A stretch of DNA of 33,614 nt from Actinomycetaceae bacterium. GTDB taxonomy: Bacteria; Actinomycetota; Actinomycetes; Actinomycetales; Actinomycetaceae. Position 1 is the stretch's first letter, and every line of letters begins with the position of its first letter. Made by a program: the position numbers and the translations under genes. The notes beneath the pieces were generated by a model that saw only the letters and a list, made by a program, of their open reading frames with translations, had not been told where the DNA came from and did no database searches. Positions 24,671 through 31,943 of the stretch are shown in pieces. The DNA is taken from positions 1-33,614 of the forward strand of contig JAQYDG010000002.1 of assembly GCA_028724265.1 (NCBI GenBank). Direction: 5' to 3'.

Positions 24671-26791
24671 TTACTTGTCATCATTTTTACTGGGTTCAAT
24701 CTCAACCTGTTCCTGAGCCACCGGATGTCCCTCCGCATCCTCATATGTCTCCTGTTCCTCGTTCCAATACACAGGATTTCCATATTTATCCAGATATGTT
24801 TCGGAGGAATAATCGTATTTTATAGGATTACCTTCACTGTCTGTACGGCGATACCATTCAGTAACCTCGGGCGCGGTGGAATCGAAATCAGCACCTGCAC
24901 CTTCACCTGGCGCGGTCGGAATCACAACGATCTTGAAGTTGTCGCCGAAGCGCTTAATTCCGCCCACCACAGCTTTACTGAGCGCGGAACGTTCGAATTT
25001 CCTTCGAATCGTGAAGGGGTCGTTTGCCAGATCGCGCATCAGAGCAACAATCATCATTGCGACCAATATTGCAAATGGAAGCGACGTGACGATGATCAGA
25101 TTCTGCATGCCCTGCAGAGCATCCTTACCGCCAATCATCATCCCAACGACCGATATTCCAGCCAGGCACAACCCCCAAAAGGCAGTCACTTTTCGGTTCG
25201 GAACAGGCTTGCCTTGCTGAGAAAGGGAACCCATCACAACGGACGCAGAGTCGGCGGAGGTAATAAAGAAAACAGCCAGGCATATCATAGCGATCACAGA
25301 CGTGATCTTGCCGAATGGCAGATCTGCAAGCAGATTGAACAGCATGACTTCAGCGCCCTGATCGAGCTTCATATCGACGCCATGAATCTGCTTGTACATC
25401 GTCGTTCCACCGTAAATACTGAAGGAGATCAGGCACACAAGTGTTGGCGCCAAAAGAACGCCTGTCACAAACTGCCGGATCGTCCGGCCACGGGAAATGC
25501 GCGCAATAAAGAGGCCAACAAATGGCGACCAAGAAATCCACCACGCCCAATAAAACACCGTCCAGGATGACGAGAACGCCGCCGCTTCCGGCCCGTAGGA
25601 GGCAGACATGGAGAGCATACCGAACAAATCCGAGAGGTACTTCATCAGGGTTGAGGGCATCAAATTGAGGAGGAACACCGTCGGACCTGCAATAAAAATA
25701 AAAGCCATCAACAAGAAGGCCAAAGCCATGTTAATATCCGACAGCATGCGAATACCCCGCGATATACCCGATACTGCCGACGCGATAAAGCAGGCGGTAA
25801 GTACTGAGATAATTGCGATCAAGCCGGCATTACCCACTTTGCCAATTCCGCTAACGATCTCCACGCCCCGCGAAATCTGCATTGCCCCCATCCCCAAGGA
25901 AGCACAGGTTCCGAACAAAGTGGTTGTAATAGCGAGCATGTCGATGACGCGCCCAACCCCACCTTCGGTGATTTTATGCCCTAAAAGCGGAACGAACAGG
26001 GACGACATCAAAGGTACCCTGCCCCGACGGTACGTACTATATGCGATCGCACAGCCTACTAAGGCATACAGTGCCCATGCATTGAGACCCCAGTGGAGCA
26101 TGGTCTGCGACATGGCATCGTTGAGTGCCTGCCAGCTCCCCGGTTCAGCATGTGAATGCATCGGCGGATCCATAAAATAGCTCATCGGCTCGTAGGGGCC
26201 AAAGAAGAGCAGCCCAATCCCCATACCTGCGGAAAACATCATTGCAATCCACGACGCATAGGAATACTCCGGCTTTTCATTGTCGCGCCCCAGAGGGATA
26301 TTCCCATATCGGGACAGGCCAATGAACACCATGAACAGCAGGACAACCGCCGCGAGGATAGAGAAGAGCCACCCCGTGTTGTTGACGACCCACTGCAACG
26401 CAACGTCAGACACGTTACGCAGAGAATCAGTAGAGATAACACCCCACAGGATAAATGCAATGACCAGCGCACCAGTACAGAACAAAACGACTTTATCCGT
26501 ACGGTATTTAATAATCTGGTCATCGACGGCAATACCTTTGACCAATCCCGGATGAATGCCATGTGGATATGGAACATTCCTTAGACGCTGGCCAGTCTGA
26601 CGCAAAACGCGTGCAGTGGAACGAACGTCGAAAACTCGCGATCCCGCCTTCCCTCGGCCGTCACGCTGCGGCTTCCTGCTCGCTGATTTCTGCATCTTCA
26701 GAGCATCGCCGTTGCTGCTGCCGGCGTTCGTGTTGTCGTCATTGCTCTGGGCGTTATTGTTCTTCTTCTCAGTGTTCTTCTTCTCAGACAT
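24671..26791 (-). CDS. BCCT-family osmolyte (betaine/choline/carnitine) transporter
   Basis: A 706-residue transporter. A long hydrophilic N-terminal tail (about 75 residues, Lys/Asn-rich at the start) precedes about 12 TM segments. Family hallmarks are MMFSAGMGIGLLFFGPYEPMSYF, the aromatic segment FYWAWWISWSPFVGLFIARISRGRT and ITSADSASVVMGSLSQ. BCCT carriers import quaternary-ammonium osmolytes with sodium or protons. The C-terminal tail (about 100 residues) is rich in acidic residues and Tyr and has two similar DxxGxPxxY/W stretches (DSEGNPIKYDYSSETY and DKYGNPVYWNEEQETY). It is divergent from the truncated aldehyde dehydrogenase, which may once have belonged to betaine or choline metabolism. 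Confidence 0.92.
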   Translation of the reverse strand: MSEKKNTEKKNNNAQSNDDNTNAGSSNGDALKMQKSASRKPQRDGRGKAGSRVFDVRSTARVLRQTGQRLRNVPYPHGIHPGLVKGIAVDDQIIKYRTDKVVLFCTGALVIAFILWGVISTDSLRNVSDVALQWVVNNTGWLFSILAAVVLLFMVFIGLSRYGNIPLGRDNEKPEYSYASWIAMMFSAGMGIGLLFFGPYEPMSYFMDPPMHSHAEPGSWQALNDAMSQTMLHWGLNAWALYALVGCAIAYSTYRRGRVPLMSSLFVPLLGHKITEGGVGRVIDMLAITTTLFGTCASLGMGAMQISRGVEIVSGIGKVGNAGLIAIISVLTACFIASAVSGISRGIRMLSDINMALAFLLMAFIFIAGPTVFLLNLMPSTLMKYLSDLFGMLSMSASYGPEAAAFSSSWTVFYWAWWISWSPFVGLFIARISRGRTIRQFVTGVLLAPTLVCLISFSIYGGTTMYKQIHGVDMKLDQGAEVMLFNLLADLPFGKITSVIAMICLAVFFITSADSASVVMGSLSQQGKPVPNRKVTAFWGLCLAGISVVGMMIGGKDALQGMQNLIIVTSLPFAILVAMMIVALMRDLANDPFTIRRKFERSALSKAVVGGIKRFGDNFKIVVIPTAPGEGAGADFDSTAPEVTEWYRRTDSEGNPIKYDYSSETYLDKYGNPVYWNEEQETYEDAEGHPVAQEQVEIEPSKNDDK

Positions 26792-27120
26792 AGTTCGTAT
26801 TACGTGATCCTCTACTTTTCAGGCCGCCACATCGTAGCTGCCTTATGCTGCGGTTGTTTCACTCAGGTCTACTGCGCTGCGCCCTCCTCTCGTTTTGCCC
26901 ATTCGTCTCCCATACGTCAATTATCGTGGCGTACCGTCTTAGACCCTACCCCATAGGACGTCCCCGCTCAGGAGCCGGCACACCTCAGGCCGCCACGCCG
27001 AACGCTCACTAGGCCTGCCATTCACTGGTTGAGCGGCGCCAACCATGGGAGGAGCTACTCATGGGTAGGGCTACGCCAGTCGCCGGCGGCCACGCGAAAA
27101 TAACAGTCAGGAACACATAC
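26792..27120. other. Divergent non-coding region before the BCCT and aldehyde dehydrogenase genes
   Basis: There is no gene. It contains a small hairpin TGGTTG/CAACCA (27026-27031 and 27040-27045) and, at 27047-27053, a strong ribosome binding site (GGAGGAG) 6 bases before ATG 27061. That ATG is in frame with the aldehyde dehydrogenase fragment and is its alternative start. Confidence 0.4.
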
Positions 27121-27228
27121 ATGTCTGATTTGGGAAGAGCAGTTCACTGGATCGACGACCAATGGCTCGATCAAGGAGAAACGAAAGACAGCTACAATCC
27201 TGCAACCGGCGAGGTCATCGGCACCTAG
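27121..27228 (+). pseudogene. Aldehyde dehydrogenase, N-terminal fragment cut by the island junction
   Basis: Thirty-five codons read MSDLGRAVHWIDDQWLDQ and then end SYNPATGEVIGT before TAG. The start region WIDDQW followed by NPATGEVIG is the typical N-terminus of NAD(P)-dependent aldehyde dehydrogenases, which are about 480-500 residues long, so over 90% is missing. AGGA lies 8 bases before ATG 27121; an in-frame ATG at 27061 with a better ribosome binding site would add 20 residues. Homology stops within a few bases of 27225, and the two-TM gene on the other strand begins there with its last codons reading into the dehydrogenase sequence. This marks the left edge of an insertion or deletion. 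Confidence 0.75.
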
Positions 27229-27469
27229 GTTTATCTTTGATGACGCCAGTCTCTCGGTACTTTCGTTGCGTCCACCGATTCCACACTAACAGCAATCCAA
27301 AGCCAACATAGGTCAGTGCAACAATGCCGGTACTCGTGGCAATTATCATCCACGTCGATGGTAGGGAACCAATTTCGCGCCAGCCTGCCCAGAGGATGAG
27401 CGGGGCAAAAACGAGCGTCAATATCAGCGCAAAAACCCACAGGTGTTTTTCAAACCAGTTGTCCGTCAC
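27215..27469 (-). CDS. Small two-TM membrane protein (possible immunity protein)
   Basis: An 84-residue protein starting at GTG 27469, with AAAGG 9 bases upstream. It has Trp/Lys-rich MTDNWFEKH, TM1 (about 10-29), a WREIGSLPSTW loop, TM2 (about 37-62) and a basic tail. It follows the 47-residue peptide gene on the same strand by 38 bp, repeating the peptide-then-two-TM order seen at 39-457. Its last codons (KPRCR) run across the junction into aldehyde dehydrogenase DNA, so the original C-terminus has probably been replaced. An immunity role is inference. Confidence 0.6.
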   Translation of the reverse strand: MTDNWFEKHLWVFALILTLVFAPLILWAGWREIGSLPSTWMIIATSTGIVALTYVGFGLLLVWNRWTQRKYRETGVIKDKPRCR

Positions 27470-27507
27470 CCTTCAGCACCTTTCGATCCCCTATTCTTTT
27501 CAGGCAC

Positions 27508-27651
27508 CTAAGCGAAAAAGGCCGCCTGCATCGCCGCCATCGCCGGTACTCTGGACGCAGCAACGGCAGTGCCGAATACGTGGACAATCGTTACGAGATC
27601 TGAATAGGCACCTTGCACCAGGCGATGGTGCGATGTTGTATCAATCAACAT
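27508..27651 (-). CDS. 47-residue hydrophobic peptide (leaderless bacteriocin or signal candidate)
   Basis: A 47-codon frame with ATG 27651 and AGGAG four bases upstream. The sequence begins MLIDTTSHHRLVQGAYSDLV and ends SRVPAMAAMQAAFFA, with a hydrophobic middle and end (TIVHVFGTAVAA). It has no signal peptide, no cysteine, a few basic residues and a small-residue-rich amphipathic look, as in leaderless class II bacteriocins. It lies just upstream of a two-TM gene, and a TATCGT -10 box (27698-27693) sits exactly 31.5 bp from the centre of the 30-bp palindrome. The ribosome binding site, the promoter geometry and the parallel with 39-457 support a real gene. I recognise no family. Confidence 0.5.
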   Translation of the reverse strand: MLIDTTSHHRLVQGAYSDLVTIVHVFGTAVAASRVPAMAAMQAAFFA

Positions 27652-27692
27652 GTGACTCCTTGCCTCAGGCACCCTTATCAGATGTTGCCTCT

Positions 27693-27766
27693 ACGATAGG
27701 TAGCGCATCGGCTTTGTGGATACCGACAAATGTCGGTATCCACATCGTTAATCCGCGTCGTAGGAT
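27693..27766. promoter_or_regulatory. Divergent promoter with a 30-bp palindromic operator
   Basis: TGTGGATACCGACA (27715-27728) and TGTCGGTATCCACA (27731-27744) are perfect 14-bp arms around AA. On the plus strand TAGGAT begins at 27761, and on the minus strand TATCGT begins at 27698; each first base is 31.5 bp from the centre (27729.5). The palindrome thus covers both -35 positions, the geometry expected for an activator contacting RNA polymerase. The downstream genes are the secreted peptide-HK2-RR2 operon (plus) and the 47-residue peptide/two-TM pair (minus). RR2 is the obvious candidate binder. Confidence 0.75.
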
Positions 27767-27804
27767 ATAGGTGTCATCGTTGGACTCACAGAAAGCGCAC
27801 TCTC

Positions 27805-28014
27805 ATGGCACTCTCACGTGTTACAGCATTAGCCACTGTTTTCGCATTTCTGGCACCAGTAGCGCCTCTAACGCAGACTGTTGCCGCACACACTCAGCCG
27901 GCGGCACAGACATCGGTTACGTCTAACGTCGTGATCCAACGCCTCGTACCGCAAATATGCGACTTTTTCCCCAATTTCCCGGGGTGCGAGAAGTACCGTA
28001 AGCGCAGCTTTTAG
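27805..28014 (+). CDS. Sec-secreted peptide precursor with C-terminal Cys loop (candidate autoinducer)
   Basis: A 69-residue precursor. The signal peptide runs MALSRV plus a hydrophobic core to about residue 28, with likely cleavage after VAA. The mature part (about 41 residues) ends in a basic tail (EKYRKRSF) after CDFFPNFPGC, two cysteines eight residues apart that could close a ten-residue loop. HK2 begins 9 bp after its stop, so peptide, sensor and regulator form one operon behind the 30-bp palindrome. The ribosome binding site at ATG 27805 is weak; a longer frame from 27730 has no support and overlaps the operator. Function as the HK2 ligand is inferred from position and form; a bacteriocin is the alternative. 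Confidence 0.65.
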   Translation: MALSRVTALATVFAFLAPVAPLTQTVAAHTQPAAQTSVTSNVVIQRLVPQICDFFPNFPGCEKYRKRSF

Positions 28015-28023
28015 CTCTCGTCT

Positions 28024-29211
28024 GTGGGCGCGATGCGCCCGGAACTACGGATGTCAATGATTTCGTTCATGTTCCCTCCCTATACACGCTCTGCCATGGT
28101 ACAACCGATCTTGTTTGTTACCGCGGCAGGCGTGTTTGTCGTTATCGACGCGATCGTGAACGCTACCTTCTATCATTCCGGGGATGGAAACCTCTTGTTG
28201 AGTGTCGCCCTCTCCGTGTGTTTCGGGCTCGCTGGCTTTTTCCAAACTTTCGAATTTGCGTTCGTTGCTCTCCTTCTTGTGACGAACGCACTCAATGTTG
28301 CGCAGGCGTTCTCCGCAGCAAACTATGGCCTATTTATCCTGATCATCCTGTGGCTCATACGATCGTGGATAGTTCCTTCCGTCCTGGTACTGCTGGTCTA
28401 CGGCATCACCTCGACGGTGGTGAGCACAACCCCTAGCCTGCAAGCATTCAGTTCGGCACTTATTTGCGTTTTGATACTGGCGATTGGCCTCGCTCTACGC
28501 TGGCAGAACAAGCACCGCCTGCTGGCACAGCGACAACTGGAGCAGGCAGAGAGAAGCGTAGTTGAAACCCGCGCGGAGCTTGCACGGCAGTTGCACGATA
28601 CTACTGCAAAAGATCTTGCCCACGTCGCAGTTCTTGCGCAGGATATTGTGGTTCGTCATCCCGAGCTCAGCGAAGAAATCAACCCTCTGATTCATGTAGC
28701 AACCGATGCCGCGAAGCGCATACGACCAATGATTCTGACCATTGACACGTCTGCGAGCGAAGCAACCCTTTCTGAGGTTGTCCAACAAGCGACGCAGATG
28801 CTGCAAACGCGCAGCATCGTATTAGATTCTCAGGTGCCCGACGGTGTCGATGATGTACTAACACGTCAACAACAGAAAACCGGGACGCTGGCGATACGCG
28901 AGTGCGCCTCGAATATTCTTAAATATGCACCAGCTGGTTCCCGCGCAACCCTCGTCATCGACATCACCGACGAACCTCAAACGTTGACGATGGCGTTAAG
29001 CAACAAGATTGCCGATAAGCCTGTCACTGATATGAGCACCGGCTACGGCCTGGCGAATCTGCGCAATAGAATTCACGGCGAAGGGGGCACGATGGAAGCA
29101 ACGAATGTAGGCGGGCGCTGGCTCATCTACATCACTCTCCCGGCAGGGCCACGGAGCGCTGCACCCGTTCAACGCCACAGCAATCGAGGAGTGAATGATG
29201 CCGAACAGTGA
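28024..29211 (+). CDS. Membrane sensor histidine kinase (NarL-type partner), HK2
   Basis: A 395-residue kinase with about five to six hydrophobic segments over residues 26-160, then the phospho-acceptor His191 in LARQLHDTTAKDLAH. The ATPase domain carries ECASNILKYAPAG and GYGLANLRNRI. There is almost no extracellular loop. It is a paralogue of HK1: both share the membrane layout, HDxTAKDL, RPxIL and NILKYAP. The start is ambiguous (GTG 28024, ATG 28033, ATG 28051). It lies immediately downstream of the secreted peptide gene and overlaps the RR2 start, as in peptide quorum-sensing operons. Confidence 0.88.
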   Translation: MGAMRPELRMSMISFMFPPYTRSAMVQPILFVTAAGVFVVIDAIVNATFYHSGDGNLLLSVALSVCFGLAGFFQTFEFAFVALLLVTNALNVAQAFSAANYGLFILIILWLIRSWIVPSVLVLLVYGITSTVVSTTPSLQAFSSALICVLILAIGLALRWQNKHRLLAQRQLEQAERSVVETRAELARQLHDTTAKDLAHVAVLAQDIVVRHPELSEEINPLIHVATDAAKRIRPMILTIDTSASEATLSEVVQQATQMLQTRSIVLDSQVPDGVDDVLTRQQQKTGTLAIRECASNILKYAPAGSRATLVIDITDEPQTLTMALSNKIADKPVTDMSTGYGLANLRNRIHGEGGTMEATNVGGRWLIYITLPAGPRSAAPVQRHSNRGVNDAEQ

Positions 29212-29869
29212 CGAGATTCGAATCCTGATTGCCGACGACGACCAGATTATTCGCGACGGGCTAGCCAATGTTCTCTCCGCACAGGAAGGTCTGAATGTGG
29301 TGGCGACAGCTGCGACGGGTGCCGAAGTATTTGACCAGTTAGCGCTGCACAAGGTAGACGTGGTGATGCTTGACGTCGATATGCCTGTGATGGATGGAAT
29401 CGAAGCAGCGCGCAGGTTGAGCAGAGAACGCCCTGATCTTCCGATTATTATGCTTACCGCATTTGAGCATGAGGATTCGCTCGGCCAAGCGATCGGCGCC
29501 GGAGTGAGGGGATTCCTCACCAAAGATATCCCTGCACCTGAACTGGCAGACCTGATCCGCAAAGCTCAGCAGGGTCAACACGTGATGGCAGAGCGCCCAA
29601 CCGAAATTCTCACTGCCTCCTACGTGCAAAAACAACACTATCGTGAGCAATACTCCGATTTCATCGATGCTGTTCGTGCACTGCCGGACCATCTGATACC
29701 TACGTTCCGCCTGTTACTCAAAGCACTCCCAAACAAGAACATCGCTCGTATTACGGGACTCACTGAAGCGACAGTAAGATCCTACGTGTCCGATATTCTT
29801 GCTCTGACAGGCTGCGCAACGCGCGGCGAACTCGCCATTACTGCAGTAAAAGCTGGCATTCTCGAATAG
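29195..29869 (+). CDS. LuxR/NarL-family response regulator, RR2
   Basis: A 224-residue regulator: receiver with ADDD (13-16), phospho-acceptor Asp60 in VMLDVDMP and Lys in FLTKD, then a LuxR-type helix-turn-helix (ALPNKNIARITGLTEATVRSYVSDILAL). GAGGAG precedes the double ATG at 29195/29198, within the end of HK2. It resembles RR1 along its whole length. It is the best candidate to bind the TACCGA-N6-TCGGTA sites at 27721 and 32272, which would make the operon self-activating. RR1 could cross-bind the weaker copy at 567. Confidence 0.9.
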   Translation: MMPNSDEIRILIADDDQIIRDGLANVLSAQEGLNVVATAATGAEVFDQLALHKVDVVMLDVDMPVMDGIEAARRLSRERPDLPIIMLTAFEHEDSLGQAIGAGVRGFLTKDIPAPELADLIRKAQQGQHVMAERPTEILTASYVQKQHYREQYSDFIDAVRALPDHLIPTFRLLLKALPNKNIARITGLTEATVRSYVSDILALTGCATRGELAITAVKAGILE

Positions 29870-29875
29870 CCGGAT

Positions 29876-30010
29876 CCCTGACGAAGCCCATCCCGAAGTC
29901 CCTGACAAAGTCACAGCCAAAGGGGTTCCTCTCAGAATTCCTTCCAAGCTTCCTCCCAAAGGCACCCCAGCCAGGTTTTTTCCCAAAAAAGCCCCAGCTA
30001 AAAGCATCGT
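29876..30010. other. Low-complexity Lys/Pro-coding tract after RR2
   Basis: Short units built on CCxAAAG/CCAAAGG recur from about 29880 to 30005. In one plus frame they read as a Lys/Pro-rich stretch (AKGVPLRIPSKLPPKGTPA) with no start codon or ribosome binding site. It may be the worn end of a gene or slippage repeats. No functional gene is supported here. Confidence 0.3.
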
Positions 30011-30140
30011 TTTTCTGTCACTGCACTGTGTCTCGTTGTGGATGCGCTTTCGACGAACGGCGGCTAGACTGTGAGGTGATGCACCACAATGTGTGAAGCG
30101 CCCATGTGTCGCCTCGCTAGGTTCTCTGGAGACGATACTG

Positions 30141-30240
30141 ATGAGGGTGATCATGCACTGCGAAGCGAATCCTGTGGGCTATGAGGAATCCTATAGGCTT
30201 CCAGATTTTTAACAAGACGTGCGCTGCAATGGGGAAGTGA
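30141..30240 (+). pseudogene. Remnant of the secreted-protein gene
   Basis: The end of the coding sequence matches the intact gene at 31004 (AACAAGACGTGCGCTGCAATG and the final GGGGAAGTGA), but the reading frame is broken. A 19-base unit starting GAATCCT is present twice (30167 and 30186) where the intact copy has one, and the frame from ATG 30141 stops after PDF. The signal peptide and the Gly-rich region are gone. Confidence 0.75.
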
Positions 30241-30245
30241 TTATC

Positions 30246-30494
30246 ATGACGTGGGTTAAAGAAACGGATCGCAAGTTTGAGTCCTATTTCGGAAGCGGCT
30301 TTATCCCTTTATTCGGTATTATCTCGGTCGTCGGCGGGATTATTGACGGCATTGTTGCCTTCATGTGCCGAGAATGGAGACTCATGCGTACCTGGATAGG
30401 GTTAATTGTTCTCGTAGGGATCGGGTGTCTAGTATATGGGCGGATCCGGCATGTTCACCGTAATCCGCCTCGCGAGGAACCGCACCAAGACTAA
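30246..30494 (+). CDS. Two-TM membrane protein, paralogue of the 31594 gene
   Basis: An 82-residue protein with ATG 30246 and GGGGAAG 9-10 bases upstream, inside the end of the remnant. It has MTWVKETDRKFESYFGSGF, TM1 (about 20-40), a CREWRLMRT loop, TM2 (about 51-66) and the tail RIRHVHRNPPREEPHQD. The start region and tail are almost identical to the protein at 31594, whereas the two TM segments and the loop differ more, a pattern often seen when immunity proteins diversify. It is now an orphan, since its secreted partner is a pseudogene. Confidence 0.65.
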   Translation: MTWVKETDRKFESYFGSGFIPLFGIISVVGGIIDGIVAFMCREWRLMRTWIGLIVLVGIGCLVYGRIRHVHRNPPREEPHQD

Positions 30495-30537
30495 ACCCCT
30501 CTACACAAGCGCCTCCTGACCATCGAGCCTCACTTAT

Positions 30538-30883
30538 TAGCGCTGGAACTGGCACGTCGCATGTGGATAAACTGTGTATCCCATCCGCCTTGTGGGCATA
30601 CACGGATTTGTCGTTGATTTTCTCCTGTCGTGACCCGCCACGGTCACGAGGTTGATGCTCGTCCGGTCTCGTCAAGCGCTTTTTGGAGGATCGCCGGTCG
30701 AACCTGTTGTTGTGGGTTGGGATCCTCTTTATGAGAACAGCCAGTGGTTATGTGTACACGGCTTTTTCAGTGGCGTGTATAGTCACAAAATCGTGACTTG
30801 GATTGCTACATCGTCGAGGAAGACGAAGACTCTCGCTAGCCTGCTAGAACCCATATAAGAAATCGGAACACAACCTGAGAATC
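30538..30883. other. Gap between duplicated modules
   Basis: No gene is supported. It contains a 7-bp hairpin CGTGACC/GGTCACG (30629-30648), which may end the upstream two-TM transcript, and a sequence at 30599-30616 with TTTGTCG that resembles the operator only partly. Confidence 0.4.
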
Positions 30884-31003
30884 TGCACCTTTTCTCGTTT
30901 TTGCTGTGTTTTTGTTGCGTGATGGCTAAACTGTGAGGTGATGCACTCGTGCGATGCATCACGGGATCAAACACACAGAAAGAGTTTTAAGGAGATGATT
31001 GCC

Positions 31004-31588
31004 ATGAAGGTCAAAACGACACTCAGCTTTTTTGTTACTCTCATATTACTCACAGCGACTGGCTCGACAGCAGCTCACGCAGACACCACCGAACCCGAGA
31101 CTGCACCAGCATTCTCATCCACACAACTCGATGACGAGAACACCACAGCAGCAAATCTTCCCACGACGATCGCCACAATCCTCACCGAGGCACAGTCCGC
31201 ACCGCATGAGAGGAAGCTGCACGAAACAGGAGGAATCCTCTGGACACTCGTCCCAGAATCCGACCTAGACACCAGCAATACGCCAGCTATCCAGCCCTAT
31301 TTCAGCGTCGGAGTCGGCTGGTACCTCTACATCTATCTCACACCCAACGACTGGAATTTCTTAACTTCAGCCGGCGCACGCGCAGTATCGAGCGCTATGT
31401 GTTCCCTGGCAGGAGGCGGGCCGGTCGGCGGAGTAGCTTGCGGCACACTTGGATCTATCATCGGTTCATATATTGGCAGTAAGACTGGGCCGAAAGGTAA
31501 TCAATGTGCCGAGATAAAACTACGCGTTGGTACTAATCCTGTGGGTTATAAGATTTTTAACAAGACGTGCGCTGCAATGGGGAAGTGA
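31004..31588 (+). CDS. Secreted Gly-rich four-cysteine protein (bacteriocin-like)
   Basis: A 194-residue protein. The signal peptide is MKVKTTLSFFVTLILLTATG-type with likely cleavage after AHA; an acidic, Thr-rich propeptide-like part follows to about residue 90. Then come an aromatic stretch (YFSVGVGWYLYIYL) and a Gly/Ala-rich hydrophobic region with GxxxG spacings (LAGGGPVGGVACG, then GSIIGSYIGSKTG). Four cysteines occupy the C-terminal half. I chose ATG 31004 (AAGGAG 9 bases upstream) over the longer frame. The two-TM gene starts 5 bp after its stop. The hydrophobic Gly-rich module resembles a membrane-inserting bacteriocin, and the partner would be its immunity protein; no family was firmly recognised. 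Confidence 0.65.
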   Translation: MKVKTTLSFFVTLILLTATGSTAAHADTTEPETAPAFSSTQLDDENTTAANLPTTIATILTEAQSAPHERKLHETGGILWTLVPESDLDTSNTPAIQPYFSVGVGWYLYIYLTPNDWNFLTSAGARAVSSAMCSLAGGGPVGGVACGTLGSIIGSYIGSKTGPKGNQCAEIKLRVGTNPVGYKIFNKTCAAMGK

Positions 31589-31593
31589 TCATC

Positions 31594-31842
31594 ATGAAGT
31601 GGATTAAGGAAACGAATCGCAAGATTGAATCCTATTTCGGGAGCGGCTTTATCCCCGTGTTCGGTATTAGCCTCATTGGCGCTGGGGTTATTTGCGCCAT
31701 CATCTCCTTCATTCGTCCAGAATGGGAAGCCGTACGAACCGGGACAGGGATAACTATTCTTGTGGGAATCGTTTGTGCAGCATATGGGCGAATCCGGCAT
31801 GTTCACCGCAATCCGCCTCGCGAGGAACCACACCAAGACTAA
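31594..31842 (+). CDS. Two-TM membrane protein paired with the secreted protein
   Basis: An 82-residue protein with ATG 31594 and GGGGAAG upstream within the end of the secreted-protein gene, so the two are coupled. It has MKWIKETNRKIESYFGSGF, TM1 (about 20-40), a PEWEAVRTGTG loop, TM2 (about 50-65) and the conserved polar tail RIRHVHRNPPREEPHQD. It is a paralogue of 30246. Position and topology suit an immunity protein, which remains inference. Confidence 0.68.
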   Translation: MKWIKETNRKIESYFGSGFIPVFGISLIGAGVICAIISFIRPEWEAVRTGTGITILVGIVCAAYGRIRHVHRNPPREEPHQD

Positions 31843-31907
31843 ACCCCTCCAAACCAGCGCCTCCTGACCATCGAGCCTCACTCACACAAAACAACACGAT
31901 ATTCCAC

Positions 31908-31943
31908 GTGATCCCGAGCAGCATACTTGCTGCTCGGGATCAC
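31908..31943. terminator. 16-bp perfect stem-loop
   Basis: GTGATCCCGAGCAGCA (31908-31923) pairs without mismatch with TGCTGCTCGGGATCAC (31928-31943) around the loop TACT. It lies 66 bp beyond the two-TM gene and overlaps the stop codon of the remnant on the minus strand, so it may be a two-way terminator. There is no U-run on either side. Confidence 0.6.

Larger units (their letters stand above)
30022..30537 (+). repeat. Shortened copy of the duplicated secreted-protein module
   Basis: From CTGCAC at 30021 through the promoter (54 bases of equal length in both copies, with GCTA-ACTGTGAGGTGATGCAC shared) and from AATCCTGTGGG to CATCGAGCCTCACT at about 30537, this matches 30884-31893. Most of the secreted-protein coding sequence is deleted, while the two-TM gene survives. 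This copy's -10-like box is TAGACT (30065-30070). Confidence 0.75.
30884..31893 (+). repeat. Complete copy of the duplicated secreted-protein module
   Basis: This is the intact counterpart of 30022-30537, with -10-like TAAACT at 30927-30932. Just after it lies an inverted repeat GTGATGCA/TGCATCAC (30938-30945 and 30955-30962) in the leader; the shortened copy keeps only the first arm. The homology ends at about 31893 after CATCGAGCCTCACT. Confidence 0.75.

Noticed and set aside
24419-25570. 383-codon plus-strand open frame
   Set aside because: It lies largely antisense to the BCCT transporter gene, whose protein has clear family motifs; the plus-strand product has no recognisable domain and no ribosome binding site.
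29714-30154. 146-codon minus-strand frame opposite the end of RR2 and the low-complexity tract
   Set aside because: Its apparent repeats (GTPL, GxxLGG) come from the repetitive tract; there is no ribosome binding site and it overlaps RR2.
30599-30616. Possible further TACCGA-type operator upstream of the 31004 module
   Set aside because: Only about 11 of 18 positions match, one half-site is disrupted, and no -10 box lies at the 31.5-bp distance.
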